Notes: a model not told the origin generated them from the sequence alone. A DNA stretch of 10,924 nt from JBBAFM01 sp041655415 (GCA_964429195.1 CAYSBC010000056.1:1-10924), one strand, 5' to 3'. Shown: positions 1 to 6,642, counted from the first letter of the stretch. Translations and numbers: made by a program.

Positions 1-740
1 CAACAAATTATGGGATAGAGAAGTATAAAAGACATCGGTTGCCGGAGTTGATGACAGAATTATCGTCTATTCCGGAATTGAAATGGCTTAGACTCATGTA
101 TTGCTACCCTCATTTAATATCTGATGCGATGATAGAAGCCATGGTTCAAAGTGACAAACTCTGCCATTATATCGATATACCTTTGCAGCATTGCAGCAAC
201 AGAATTTTAAAAGCCATGAACAGAAAAGCAACGAAAGAAGAAATTTTAGAGGTGATTGGAAAGTTAAGGAAGGCCCTTCCGGATTTGCATATACGAACCA
301 CCTTGATTGTTGGATTTCCCGGGGAAACTGAGGAAGATTTTGAGGAACTTTGTCAATTTATTAGGGAAGTTCGATTTGAGCGAGTCGGTGTTTTTGCCTA
401 TTCCCAGGAGGAAAATACGCCTGCAGCTCTTATGGAAAATCAGATTCCGGAAGACATCAAGCAAGAAAGATTAGAAAGCATTATGGCTATACAAAAGGAA
501 ATCTCCCATGAATTAAATTTGACTAAAATAGGAAAAATCTACAATGTTTTAGTAGAGGAGAAGGTAGTGGATGAAGATGTTTATGTTGGAAGGACAGAAT
601 ATGATGCCATTGATATTGATAATTCCGTGATATTCACATCAGAAAGTTCTGTTGACATAGGGGAGATAGTCAAGATTAGGATTACGGATGCAATAGAATA
701 TGATTTGATAGGAGAGATAGAGAATGAACCTTCCAAATAA
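1..740 (+). CDS. rimO: Ribosomal protein S12 methylthiotransferase RimO, 3' part (5' end outside window)
   Basis: RimO is a radical-SAM enzyme that methylthiolates a conserved aspartate of ribosomal protein S12. The open frame enters from the left edge (codons from base 3), so the N-terminal domain and the radical-SAM CxxxCxxC cluster lie upstream. Visible are the late radical-SAM segment YIDIPLQHCSNRILKAMNR (bases about 168-224), the RTTLIVGFPGE segment, and FAYSQEENTPAA, which is typical of RimO rather than of the tRNA enzyme MiaB. A C-terminal TRAM-like domain follows, containing YVGRTEYDAIDIDNSV. The TTG at 39 is internal and not a start. The stop overlaps pgsA by 17 bases, which suggests translational coupling in a rimO-pgsA-cinA operon. 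MiaB or MtaB are the alternatives; the YSQEENT and GRTxxDA motifs favour RimO. Confidence 0.93.
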   Translation, partial: TNYGIEKYKRHRLPELMTELSSIPELKWLRLMYCYPHLISDAMIEAMVQSDKLCHYIDIPLQHCSNRILKAMNRKATKEEILEVIGKLRKALPDLHIRTTLIVGFPGETEEDFEELCQFIREVRFERVGVFAYSQEENTPAALMENQIPEDIKQERLESIMAIQKEISHELNLTKIGKIYNVLVEEKVVDEDVYVGRTEYDAIDIDNSVIFTSESSVDIGEIVKIRITDAIEYDLIGEIENEPSK

Positions 741-1257
741 ATTGACAGTATTACGCATGGCATTAATACCTGTATTTTTAATATTGGCCTTAAATGGGCA
801 GCCAACAATAGCATGCCTTGTGTTTATAATCGCCTCCTTAACCGATTTTTTAGACGGTTATATTGCGAGAAAATACAATTTAGTCAGCGACTTTGGGAAA
901 TTAATGGACCCCTTAGCAGACAAATTATTAGTCATGTCGGCATTGATTTTATTTGTAGAGTTTGGCACCCTGCCTTCTTGGATGGTCATTGTTATTTTAG
1001 CCAGGGAGTTTATTATAAGCGGCATTCGAACTGTTGCTGCAAGCAATGGGAAAATTATAGCAGCCAGCAAATGGGGTAAATTTAAAACGATTTTTCAAAT
1101 GGTAGCCATCATCAGCACTCTCTTAGTTTTATTACCGGATAAAGGTGCGGATGTCCTGTTGGACAATACCTTATGGTTGCTGGCCTTTGTATTTACAGTC
1201 ATATCGGGGATGGATTATATTATCAAAAATAGAGATATCTTCAAAGGAGAAATGTGA
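724..1257 (+). CDS. pgsA: CDP-diacylglycerol--glycerol-3-phosphate 3-phosphatidyltransferase
   Basis: This 177-residue integral membrane enzyme makes phosphatidylglycerophosphate from CDP-diacylglycerol and glycerol-3-phosphate, the committed step to phosphatidylglycerol and cardiolipin. The full CDP-alcohol phosphatidyltransferase signature is present: D41, D44-G45, A48-R49, G58, D62 and D66 in the DG-AR-G-D-D spacing. The N-terminus (MNLPNKLTVLRM) is typical of PgsA and several hydrophobic segments follow (about 12-40, 68-98, 122-138 and 148-165). A GGAG at 711-714, inside the end of rimO, lies 9 bases before the ATG. The gene overlaps rimO by 17 bases and its TGA overlaps the cinA ATG by one base, so the three genes are probably cotranscribed. 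Length and motifs are normal for the family. Nothing is odd. Confidence 0.95.
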   Translation: MNLPNKLTVLRMALIPVFLILALNGQPTIACLVFIIASLTDFLDGYIARKYNLVSDFGKLMDPLADKLLVMSALILFVEFGTLPSWMVIVILAREFIISGIRTVAASNGKIIAASKWGKFKTIFQMVAIISTLLVLLPDKGADVLLDNTLWLLAFVFTVISGMDYIIKNRDIFKGEM

Positions 1258-2486
1258 TGAATTGTTCTATAATCAGTGTGGGTACAGAAATCTTATTTGG
1301 TCAAATCGTTAACACCAATTCGGTATTTTTATCCCAGGAGCTGAATTACCTTGGCTTTAATGTTCTCTATCACTATACAGTAGGAGATAATGCCAAAAGA
1401 CTAAAAGAAATATTGCTGGAAAACATGGGAAAGGTAGATTTGATTATCACAACAGGAGGCCTAGGTCCTACCCAAGACGATATAACGAAAGAGATCATTG
1501 CAGAGGTTTTTGATGAAAAACTTGTAGAGCATCAACCTTCCATGAATAATCTGACAAGTTTTTTTCAAAGATTGAATAGAACCATGACTCCCAATAATAT
1601 AAAGCAAGCCTATCTTCCTGAAAATGCGATTGTATTTCCAAATGACAGGGGAACAGCACCCGGCTTTGCTATAGAAAAAAACAATAAAATAGCTATTGTA
1701 TTGCCAGGTCCGCCTCATGAAATGAAACATATCTATGCAACTCAAGTTAAAGCCTATCTTTTGAAAAAGTCAGAAGAAGTTATCTTTTACAAAGTCTTAA
1801 GATTTTTCGGTATTGGAGAATCCGCTTTGGAAGCTGAAATAGAGGATTTAATTACTTACCAAACTGATCCCACATTGGCGCCTTATGCTAAAAAGGGAGG
1901 CGTAAGCCTAAGGATAGCATCCAAAAAAAGAAGCCTGACAGAAGCGGAAAAGGCTGTTGATGAAATGATTGATAAGGTTAAAGGAAAACTTGACCGCTAC
2001 CTTTACAGTGTGGATAATGAAGAACTGGTAGATGTTGTGGCCAGGAAATTAATCGAAAGGAATATTTCTATCGCTACGGCAGAATCCTGTACGGGAGGTG
2101 GACTTGCTTCGGCCTTAACCGACATTCCCGGCATATCCCAAGTGTTTCACAGTGGTTATGTGACCTATAGCAATGAAGCAAAGATGGATACTTTAGGTGT
2201 TAAAGAAGAAACTTTGCATACTTATGGTGCTGTCAGTGAAGAAACCGCTGTAGAAATGGCAGAAGGTCTTTTTAAGAAGACTAAAAGCGATTTGTGTATA
2301 GCTATTACAGGAATAGCAGGACCCGGGGGAGGAACAGCGACTAAACCTGTCGGCCTGACCTATATCGCTCTGAAATACAAGGATAAAACAATATGTAAAG
2401 AATATAAATTAGCTTTTCAAAGCAGGGAGCAGAACAGAAATTACAGTATTCTCTTGATGTTACATCTCATTAATAAAAACATATAA
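1257..2486 (+). CDS. cinA: CinA-like protein with C-terminal PncC (NMN amidohydrolase) domain
   Basis: This 409-residue protein has two domains. The N-terminal MoaB/MogA-like COG1058 domain (about 1-170) shows ISVGTEILFGQIVNTN, TTGGLGPTQDDITKE and LPGPPHEM. The C-terminal PncC domain (about 255-405) shows AESCTGG with the probable catalytic Ser near 278, SNEAKMDTLGV with the matching Lys near 309, and ITGIAGPGGG. PncC domains deamidate nicotinamide mononucleotide in pyridine-nucleotide recycling; the N-terminal domain is linked to ADP-ribose or NMN hydrolysis in some relatives. The name recalls competence-induced CinA of streptococci, where it sits before recA, as here. I chose ATG 1257 over GTG 1254 because GGAG at 1246-1249 is 7 bases from the ATG but only 4 from the GTG, and MNCSIISVGTE matches family N-termini. 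It overlaps pgsA by one base. Confidence 0.94.
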   Translation: MNCSIISVGTEILFGQIVNTNSVFLSQELNYLGFNVLYHYTVGDNAKRLKEILLENMGKVDLIITTGGLGPTQDDITKEIIAEVFDEKLVEHQPSMNNLTSFFQRLNRTMTPNNIKQAYLPENAIVFPNDRGTAPGFAIEKNNKIAIVLPGPPHEMKHIYATQVKAYLLKKSEEVIFYKVLRFFGIGESALEAEIEDLITYQTDPTLAPYAKKGGVSLRIASKKRSLTEAEKAVDEMIDKVKGKLDRYLYSVDNEELVDVVARKLIERNISIATAESCTGGGLASALTDIPGISQVFHSGYVTYSNEAKMDTLGVKEETLHTYGAVSEETAVEMAEGLFKKTKSDLCIAITGIAGPGGGTATKPVGLTYIALKYKDKTICKEYKLAFQSREQNRNYSILLMLHLINKNI

Positions 2487-2517
2487 AATACCATAAAAAA
2501 TAAATTATGGAATAATA

Positions 2518-2546
2518 TTGAAATTACTATTAACCTTTGCTATAAT
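2518..2546 (+). promoter_or_regulatory. Distal recA promoter (P1), sigma-A with extended -10
   Basis: The -35 box TTGAAA (2518-2523) and the -10 box TATAAT (2541-2546) are separated by 17 bases, and TGC directly before the -10 gives the extended form TGnTATAAT. The expected start near 2553 would give a leader of about 110 bases before the recA ATG. I see no LexA-type palindrome over it, so I infer constitutive expression. Transcripts from here would still cross the downstream SOS box, where bound LexA could act as a roadblock. Confidence 0.7.
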
Positions 2547-2600
2547 GACAATGAACTATTTCATATGCATTTATATTTAAAGAAAGAAGCAAAATAAGGA

Positions 2601-2629
2601 TTGACGAAAGCCAAAAGATGAGGTATTCT
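2601..2629 (+). promoter_or_regulatory. Proximal recA promoter (P2), sigma-A
   Basis: The -35 box TTGACG (2601-2606) and the -10 box TATTCT (2624-2629) are 17 bases apart. The expected start is near 2636, exactly where the LexA palindrome begins, giving a leader of about 30 bases. This is the likely DNA-damage-inducible recA promoter. Confidence 0.78.
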
Positions 2630-2634
2630 ATAAA

Positions 2635-2648
2635 AGAACAGATGTTCT
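2635..2648 (+). promoter_or_regulatory. LexA/SOS box operator of recA
   Basis: AGAACA-GA-TGTTCT is a perfect 6+6 dyad that contains GAAC-N4-GTTC, the core of the Gram-positive (Bacillus/Clostridium, DinR-type) SOS box. It begins 5 bases after the P2 -10 box and covers the predicted start site, so bound LexA would block initiation or early elongation. Its place before recA, a standard SOS gene, strongly supports the call. lexA itself is not in the window. Confidence 0.88.
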
Positions 2649-2664
2649 ATTTGGAGGGTTGAAT

Positions 2665-3711
2665 ATGAATAACGAAGATAAGAATAAAGCTTTAGACGCA
2701 GCGATGCTTCAGATACAAAAACAATTCGGCAAGGGTGCAATTATGAAGCTGGGTAAAGATGATACACGCATGAGTATCAGTGCTATTTCTACAGGGTGTT
2801 TGAGCCTGGACATAGCGACAGGTATTGGCGGTGTTCCCAGGGGTAGAATTATTGAAATATTTGGCCCTGAGTCTTCAGGAAAGACGACCTTAAGTTTACA
2901 TATCATAGCCGAGGCACAAAAAGCTGGAGGTAAAGCCGCTTTTATTGATGCTGAGCACGCCTTGGATCCGGAATATGCAGCAAATCTAGGTGTGGATATT
3001 GACGAGTTATTGATTTCTCAGCCGGATACAGGTGAACAGGCTTTAGAAATATGCGAGGTTCTTGTGAGAAGCGGGGCTATCGATGTCATTGTTATCGATT
3101 CCGTTGCTGCCCTCGTACCGAAAGCTGAAATACAAGGAGATATGGGCGATAGCCATGTAGGCCTCCAGGCGAGACTGATGTCACAAGCTCTTCGGAAACT
3201 GGCAGGGTCTATCAATAAATCACAAACTTCTACCATCTTTATTAACCAGCTGAGAGAAAAAATTGGGATTATGTTCGGGAATCCTGAAACTACCACCGGC
3301 GGAAAAGCTCTCAAGTTCTATGCTACGATGAGACTGGATGTTAGGCGAATAGAAAGTATAAAATCAGGAGAAGCGGTTCTGGGCAATAAGACAAGGGTCA
3401 AAGTGGTCAAAAATAAGGTGGCACCTCCCTTCAAGCAATCCGAATTTGATATCATGTATGGCACAGGGATATCCAAAGAAGGCACTGTGCTCGATTGTGG
3501 AGTTCAATATGAGATTGTAGATAAGGCAGGGGCTTGGTATAGTTATGCAGGAACCAGGATTGGCCAGGGTCGTGAAAATGTAAAGGATTATTTAAAAGAA
3601 AATCCAGAGATGTTACTGGATATTGAACGAAAGGTCATGGAATCTTTAGGTATAGGCAAAAACAAATCTGCTGAAGGAGCAAAAGACGAAGGTGAAGAGG
3701 CAGAAGAGTAA
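2665..3711 (+). CDS. recA: Recombinase RecA
   Basis: RecA forms ATP-dependent filaments on single-stranded DNA, drives strand exchange and triggers LexA self-cleavage. The 348-residue protein is complete: Walker A GPESSGKT at 67-74, catalytic Glu97 in FIDAEHALDP, Walker B VIVIDS at 141-146, the loop 1 region near 155-168 (EIQGDMGDSHVG), loop 2 from NQLREKIGIMFGNPETTTGG (194-213), and an acidic C-terminal tail (DEGEEAEE). The ATG at 2665 is preceded by GGAGGG (2653-2658) at 6 bases. An in-frame TTG at 2659 touches that Shine-Dalgarno and is rejected. Expression is probably driven by two promoters, one under LexA. The recX or rny gene that often follows recA is absent; a structured 217-base gap follows instead. 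Confidence 0.98.
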   Translation: MNNEDKNKALDAAMLQIQKQFGKGAIMKLGKDDTRMSISAISTGCLSLDIATGIGGVPRGRIIEIFGPESSGKTTLSLHIIAEAQKAGGKAAFIDAEHALDPEYAANLGVDIDELLISQPDTGEQALEICEVLVRSGAIDVIVIDSVAALVPKAEIQGDMGDSHVGLQARLMSQALRKLAGSINKSQTSTIFINQLREKIGIMFGNPETTTGGKALKFYATMRLDVRRIESIKSGEAVLGNKTRVKVVKNKVAPPFKQSEFDIMYGTGISKEGTVLDCGVQYEIVDKAGAWYSYAGTRIGQGRENVKDYLKENPEMLLDIERKVMESLGIGKNKSAEGAKDEGEEAEE

Positions 3712-3789
3712 AAAAATAAATAAAGACAAATGTTGGCTGATGAAGAGGGATAGACCTTGTTTAAGAGATGCTGGGAAAAAATAGGGCTA

Positions 3790-3826
3790 TGCCAAGAGGC
3801 TATTATGGTGTAAAATAATATTGGCA
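3790..3826 (+). other. Bulged hairpin in the space after recA
   Basis: TGCCAA (3790-3795) pairs with TTGGCA (3821-3826), and TATTAT (3801-3806) pairs with ATAATA (3815-3820), giving a 12-pair stem with a 5-base bulge (GAGGC) on the left side and an 8-base loop. No T-run follows directly, so it is not a classical terminator. It sits just before a second inverted repeat at 3832-3876. The surrounding stretch 3712-3928 holds no convincing gene; the only small ORF seen (3729-3752, 7 codons) lacks a good ribosome binding site. Confidence 0.4.
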
Positions 3827-3831
3827 AAATG

Positions 3832-3876
3832 AAAAAGATTATCATATCATGTATCATGAAGAGAGGTAATCTTTTT
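3832..3876 (+). terminator. Possible terminator between recA and the NlpC/P60 gene
   Basis: AAAAAGATTA (3832-3841) and TAATCTTTTT (3867-3876) are perfect 10-base inverted arms. The right arm ends in a T-run, and the left arm gives the equivalent on the other strand. The 25-base loop contains a smaller TCAT/ATGA pairing (3842-3845 with 3856-3859). The stem has only one G-C pair, so it would be weak. It is best read as a poor or bidirectional terminator at the end of the recA transcript. Confidence 0.45.
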
Positions 3877-3920
3877 AAGTTTGTTTATCCAATTGTTACA
3901 CAATGATAAAGGAGATTAAC

Positions 3921-3932
3921 ATGATATTATGA
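3921..3932 (+). other. Three-codon ORF (Met-Ile-Leu-stop) fused to the NlpC/P60 start
   Basis: ATG-ATA-TTA-TGA begins 6 bases after GGAG (3911-3914), an ideal spacing, and its stop overlaps the ATG at 3929 in an ATGA arrangement. The real gene's own start is 14 bases from the same Shine-Dalgarno. A ribosome could load at 3921, stop at once and restart at 3929. It could also simply be chance; only the geometry is seen. Confidence 0.3.
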
Positions 3933-5047
3933 ATAAAAAAATTGTTAAGATGCTTGCATCTTCGTTAATAGTATTTACAACCATGGTACCTCATCAAATA
4001 TTCGCCGAAAATGTATACAGCGTTGCAATTAAAAACGAAGTGGTGACACGAGACTGGGCTGGTGAGGACAGTACGATTCGCAATACATTTTCAAAAGATA
4101 CGGTTTTTAACGTTTACGATACCTCCGGCGATTTTCTGTTTATTACCAATGAAATGAATTATGGCTGGGTTCATAAAAAGGATGTCCTTGCAAGAGACGA
4201 GCGTGGTAATCAGGTTTCTTACGGGAAAAATACAGCTAGCAATTTAAATGTAAGGGATAATCCAAGTCTCGATGGACAAGTAACCCATCAATTGCAGCCT
4301 AATGATGAAGTCATCATCACCAATATTTCGGAGGATTACAAGTGGTTTTATATAAAAAATGACTTAGGTGAAGGATGGGTCTTTAGCGAATATATCCAGG
4401 TAGAAAATCAAATTCAAAGTGCCAAAATAATTTATAATCAACCTTTAACCGATGAGGAGATTATGAACAACGATCAGGTTGAAATCAACAGAAGCGCTGA
4501 TAGGCAATCCAATTATCAGATACCAATGGGGCAGGAAGAAACAACAGTAGAAATTCACGATTATAAGGAAGGTTTGTATTACATAAAAGATCAAGATGGA
4601 CAATTTCAGTGGATAAGCAGTAAAAATGTGACTATTGAATCTATCATAGAAGATAAAAAGAGCAACAAAGCAGAGGAAATTATGACTATAGCCAAGGGTT
4701 TGCTTGGAAAACCTTATGTATGGGGAGCATCCGGACCAAATGCTTTTGATTGTTCAGGCTTTACAAAGTATGTCTTTGCTCAGGTGGGAATAACCTTAAC
4801 GCGAACATCAAAATCCCAAAGTACAGAAGGGCAATGGGTCGGCTTAAGTGAACTACAAGAAGGCGATTTGGTTTTCTTTGATACTTCCGGTCCTATCAAC
4901 AATACCATTTCCCATGTAGGTATATATATAGGAAATAATCAATTTATTCATGCCTCTTCCGGTTCTTCCGGGAGACGGGTCATTATATCCAATTTATACA
5001 GCGAATATTATGGGAGAAGAATCGTTACAACAAGAAGAATTATTTAA
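3929..5047 (+). CDS. Secreted SH3b / NlpC-P60 cell-wall peptidase
   Basis: Predicted exported peptidoglycan endopeptidase of 372 residues. A signal peptide (MNKKIVKMLASSLIVFTTMV, probable cut after IFA, residue 26) is followed by SH3-like wall-binding domains: one clear at about 103-160 (LNVRD...GEGWVFSEYI), and diverged ones at about 29-90 and 183-238. The NlpC/P60 domain spans about 247-372 with catalytic Cys275 in DCSGF, His329 in SHVGIYIG and a third polar residue, His341. The family usually cleaves the D-Glu to diamino-acid bond of the stem peptide. The ATG at 3929 has its Shine-Dalgarno (GGAG 3911-3914) 14 bases away; a better-spaced ATG at 3921 opens a three-codon ORF whose TGA overlaps this start. 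Neighbours (SPOR protein, deacetylase) also act on the envelope. Exact substrate and cell-cycle role are unknown. Confidence 0.9.
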   Translation: MNKKIVKMLASSLIVFTTMVPHQIFAENVYSVAIKNEVVTRDWAGEDSTIRNTFSKDTVFNVYDTSGDFLFITNEMNYGWVHKKDVLARDERGNQVSYGKNTASNLNVRDNPSLDGQVTHQLQPNDEVIITNISEDYKWFYIKNDLGEGWVFSEYIQVENQIQSAKIIYNQPLTDEEIMNNDQVEINRSADRQSNYQIPMGQEETTVEIHDYKEGLYYIKDQDGQFQWISSKNVTIESIIEDKKSNKAEEIMTIAKGLLGKPYVWGASGPNAFDCSGFTKYVFAQVGITLTRTSKSQSTEGQWVGLSELQEGDLVFFDTSGPINNTISHVGIYIGNNQFIHASSGSSGRRVIISNLYSEYYGRRIVTTRRII

Positions 5048-5069
5048 AAAATTAGACATATTATAGAGG

Positions 5070-5101
5070 TCCCCTTTAATAGAATGAAATAGAGGAGGGG
5101 A
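5070..5101 (+). promoter_or_regulatory. Hairpin that could mask the SPOR-gene ribosome binding site
   Basis: TCCCCT (5070-5075) is the exact complement of AGGGGA (5096-5101), which overlaps the Shine-Dalgarno AGGAGGGG (5093-5100) of the SPOR gene; flanking G-T pairs could extend it. The loop is 20 bases. If formed in RNA it would hide the ribosome binding site. Any C-rich stretch can pair with a strong Shine-Dalgarno, so function is uncertain. Confidence 0.3.
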
Positions 5102-5107
5102 TAAAAT

Positions 5108-5659
5108 ATGAAAAAAAATTTACTGAAAAACGATGAATCCTTTGAATCAATAGCTATGATGTTATTAATTGTTGTTGGAATAGCAGTCATTGTAGGCTAT
5201 TTAGGGACAAGATATGTGGTTTATCCTGTTTTTTTAAAAGAAGAAACAAAAAGCATCGCTAATAATGAAAAACTAAATGAGCAAATATCCAAGGATTTAG
5301 ATAATGAAAAAGTGGAAGTAAATACACAAACCAATGGATTAGTGGTACAGACGGAGACAGAAAACGGAAATAAATCAGTCAGTACCACTAATAGCAGTTT
5401 TTGTGTGTTCCATGTACAGTTGGGTAAATTCCAGGAAGAGGATAATGCTCAGGTACTTATAAAGGAATTGAATGAAAAAGCTATTCAAACCTATACCCTT
5501 GTTGATAGCGGTTATAAGGTGGTTACTTTGCCTTTTGCCAGCTATGAGGAGGCGGAAACCATGCGGAAAAAGGTAAGCCCGACCTACAAGGATGCTTTTA
5601 TCTTAAAAAGAGAAGTCTTAAGCGGCGAAGATGAAAATGTAGACAAATTATTCAAATAA
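5108..5659 (+). CDS. Membrane-anchored SPOR-domain protein
   Basis: This 183-residue protein has a short cytoplasmic N-terminus, one membrane segment (about 14-35, SIAMMLLIVVGIAVIVGYLG), a charged polar linker (about 45-97) and a C-terminal SPOR domain (about 98-170: VFHVQLGKFQEEDNAQVLIKEL, then YKVVTLPFASYEEAETMRKKV). SPOR domains bind glycan strands stripped of stem peptides, enriched at division or spore septa. The protein is therefore probably held in the membrane with the SPOR domain outside, at septal wall. No catalytic domain is visible, so it may be a scaffold or regulator of nearby wall enzymes. It lies 60 bases after the NlpC/P60 gene and has a very strong ribosome binding site (AGGAGGGG, 7 bases from the ATG). 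The exact function is not assignable. Confidence 0.82.
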   Translation: MKKNLLKNDESFESIAMMLLIVVGIAVIVGYLGTRYVVYPVFLKEETKSIANNEKLNEQISKDLDNEKVEVNTQTNGLVVQTETENGNKSVSTTNSSFCVFHVQLGKFQEEDNAQVLIKELNEKAIQTYTLVDSGYKVVTLPFASYEEAETMRKKVSPTYKDAFILKREVLSGEDENVDKLFK

Positions 5660-5680
5660 AGTGATTAAAAATATGCATCG

Positions 5681-5737
5681 AATAACCTAAAAAAGAAGAG
5701 TGTGCCATCATAGCATACCTAACTGTTTTAGGTTATT
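5681..5737 (+). terminator. Terminator-like structure after the SPOR gene
   Basis: AATAACCTAAAA (5681-5692) and TTTTAGGTTATT (5726-5737) form a perfect 12-base inverted repeat followed by TTATT. The 33-base loop holds its own hairpin, GTGTGC (5700-5705) with GCATAC (5713-5718), containing one G-T pair. A competing compact hairpin, ACCTAA (5717-5722) with TTAGGT (5728-5733), uses the same right arm. Most likely a terminator of the preceding transcript. The rest of 5660-5879 shows no gene and no promoter I would defend. Confidence 0.6.
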
Positions 5738-5879
5738 TTATTCCTAGCTTCAAGGTCTTTCTTGTCTGTGAAAAAGGGTAGTGTACAGGAGCATGGATAA
5801 AAAAGTAATATGTTTTAGTAATATATTTTAATCTCAAGCATAAATTGAAGTAGAGAATTTACAAAAGGAGAGATGAAAG

Positions 5880-6638
5880 ATGATTGTTACTATTAGAAAA
5901 ACCACATTAAGCTGTATCCTCATTGGCATCATCGTTTTAGCATTTATGACAACTACCATTTTTAACAATTCTATCATGGCCTCTGCTGCAAAAAAAGAAT
6001 TACCTATCTATTCAGTTGAAACAGAAGAAAAGAAAATTGCCATTAGTTTTGATGCTGCCTGGGGAGATGATAAGACTTTACAGATATTAGATATTTTAGA
6101 TGAATACAATGTTAAGACAACCTTTTTCCTTGTAGGCTTTTGGGTAGATAAATACCCGGAACATGTAAAAGAAATACATAAAAGAGGTCATGAAGTCCAA
6201 AATCATTCTACAACCCATCCCCAAATGTCACGTCTATCTGCTCAACAAATGAGTCAAGAAATAAATATAACAGGAGATAAAATTCAAGCACTCACAGGTG
6301 AGAAACCTTATCTGATCAGACCACCCTTTGGCGATTATAATGACCTCTTGATTAAGACTTGTAGGGACAATGATTATTATGCCATACAGTGGGATGTAGA
6401 CAGCTTGGATTGGAAGGAAATCGGAACAATGAAAATAGTAGATAGAGTGGTTAGAAATGTAAAGAATGGTTCTATTGTATTATTCCATAACAATTCAGAA
6501 TATGCATTAGAATATCTGCCTTTAATTCTAACTAAATTAAAAAGTGAAGGCTATGAGGTGGTACCTGTTGGTCAGCTTATTCTTAAGGATAATTACTACA
6601 TGGATCATACAGGTAAACAATGCAAAATGAAGGGGTGA
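5880..6638 (+). CDS. Polysaccharide deacetylase (NodB domain), PdaB-like
   Basis: This 252-residue protein has an N-terminal membrane anchor or signal (about 9-36) and a NodB deacetylase domain (about 50-235). Motif 1 is SFDAAWGDD, with Asp58 as probable catalytic base. Motif 2 is NHSTTH with metal-ligand His109 and His113. Motif 3 is RPPFG (147-151), motif 4 is DVDSLDW, and motif 5 is IVLFHNN with His203. The layout and length (about 250 residues) match the PdaB group, required late in sporulation in B. subtilis; a general peptidoglycan or chitooligosaccharide deacetylase is the alternative. The usual second Asp of motif 1 is Ala59, a known kind of variation in sporulation deacetylases. The ATG has GGAG (5867-5870) at 9 bases. 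The next gene starts 4 bases after the stop, so they are probably cotranscribed. Confidence 0.88.
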   Translation: MIVTIRKTTLSCILIGIIVLAFMTTTIFNNSIMASAAKKELPIYSVETEEKKIAISFDAAWGDDKTLQILDILDEYNVKTTFFLVGFWVDKYPEHVKEIHKRGHEVQNHSTTHPQMSRLSAQQMSQEINITGDKIQALTGEKPYLIRPPFGDYNDLLIKTCRDNDYYAIQWDVDSLDWKEIGTMKIVDRVVRNVKNGSIVLFHNNSEYALEYLPLILTKLKSEGYEVVPVGQLILKDNYYMDHTGKQCKMKG

Positions 6639-6642
6639 GATT

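Noticed and set aside
813..1079. An 88-codon open frame on the + strand inside pgsA
   Set aside because: It lies in another frame of a well-supported gene and its translation shows no family motifs.
1254..1256. GTG as cinA start
   Set aside because: It is only 4 bases from the Shine-Dalgarno; ATG 1257 has better spacing and matches the family N-terminus.
2491..2510. CCATAA/TTATGG hairpin just after cinA as a terminator
   Set aside because: The stem is only 6 pairs with an 8-base loop and no T-run follows on the + strand, so read-through into recA is equally possible.
2659..2661. TTG as recA start
   Set aside because: It abuts the GGAGGG ribosome binding site with no spacing; ATG 2665 is correctly placed.
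3881..3909. TTGTTT ... TGATAA as the NlpC/P60 promoter
   Set aside because: The spacing is 17 bases but both boxes match the sigma-A consensus poorly.
5821..5846. Sporulation sigma-E-like promoter (ATA ... CATAAATT) before the deacetylase gene
   Set aside because: The -10-like element fits partly, but the 15-base spacing is shorter than expected and the -35 is minimal in a very AT-rich stretch.
5873..5896. ATG opening a 7-codon ORF (MKDDCYY) overlapping the deacetylase start
   Set aside because: It lies only 2 bases from the GGAG site, too close for initiation; ATG 5880 at 9 bases fits.
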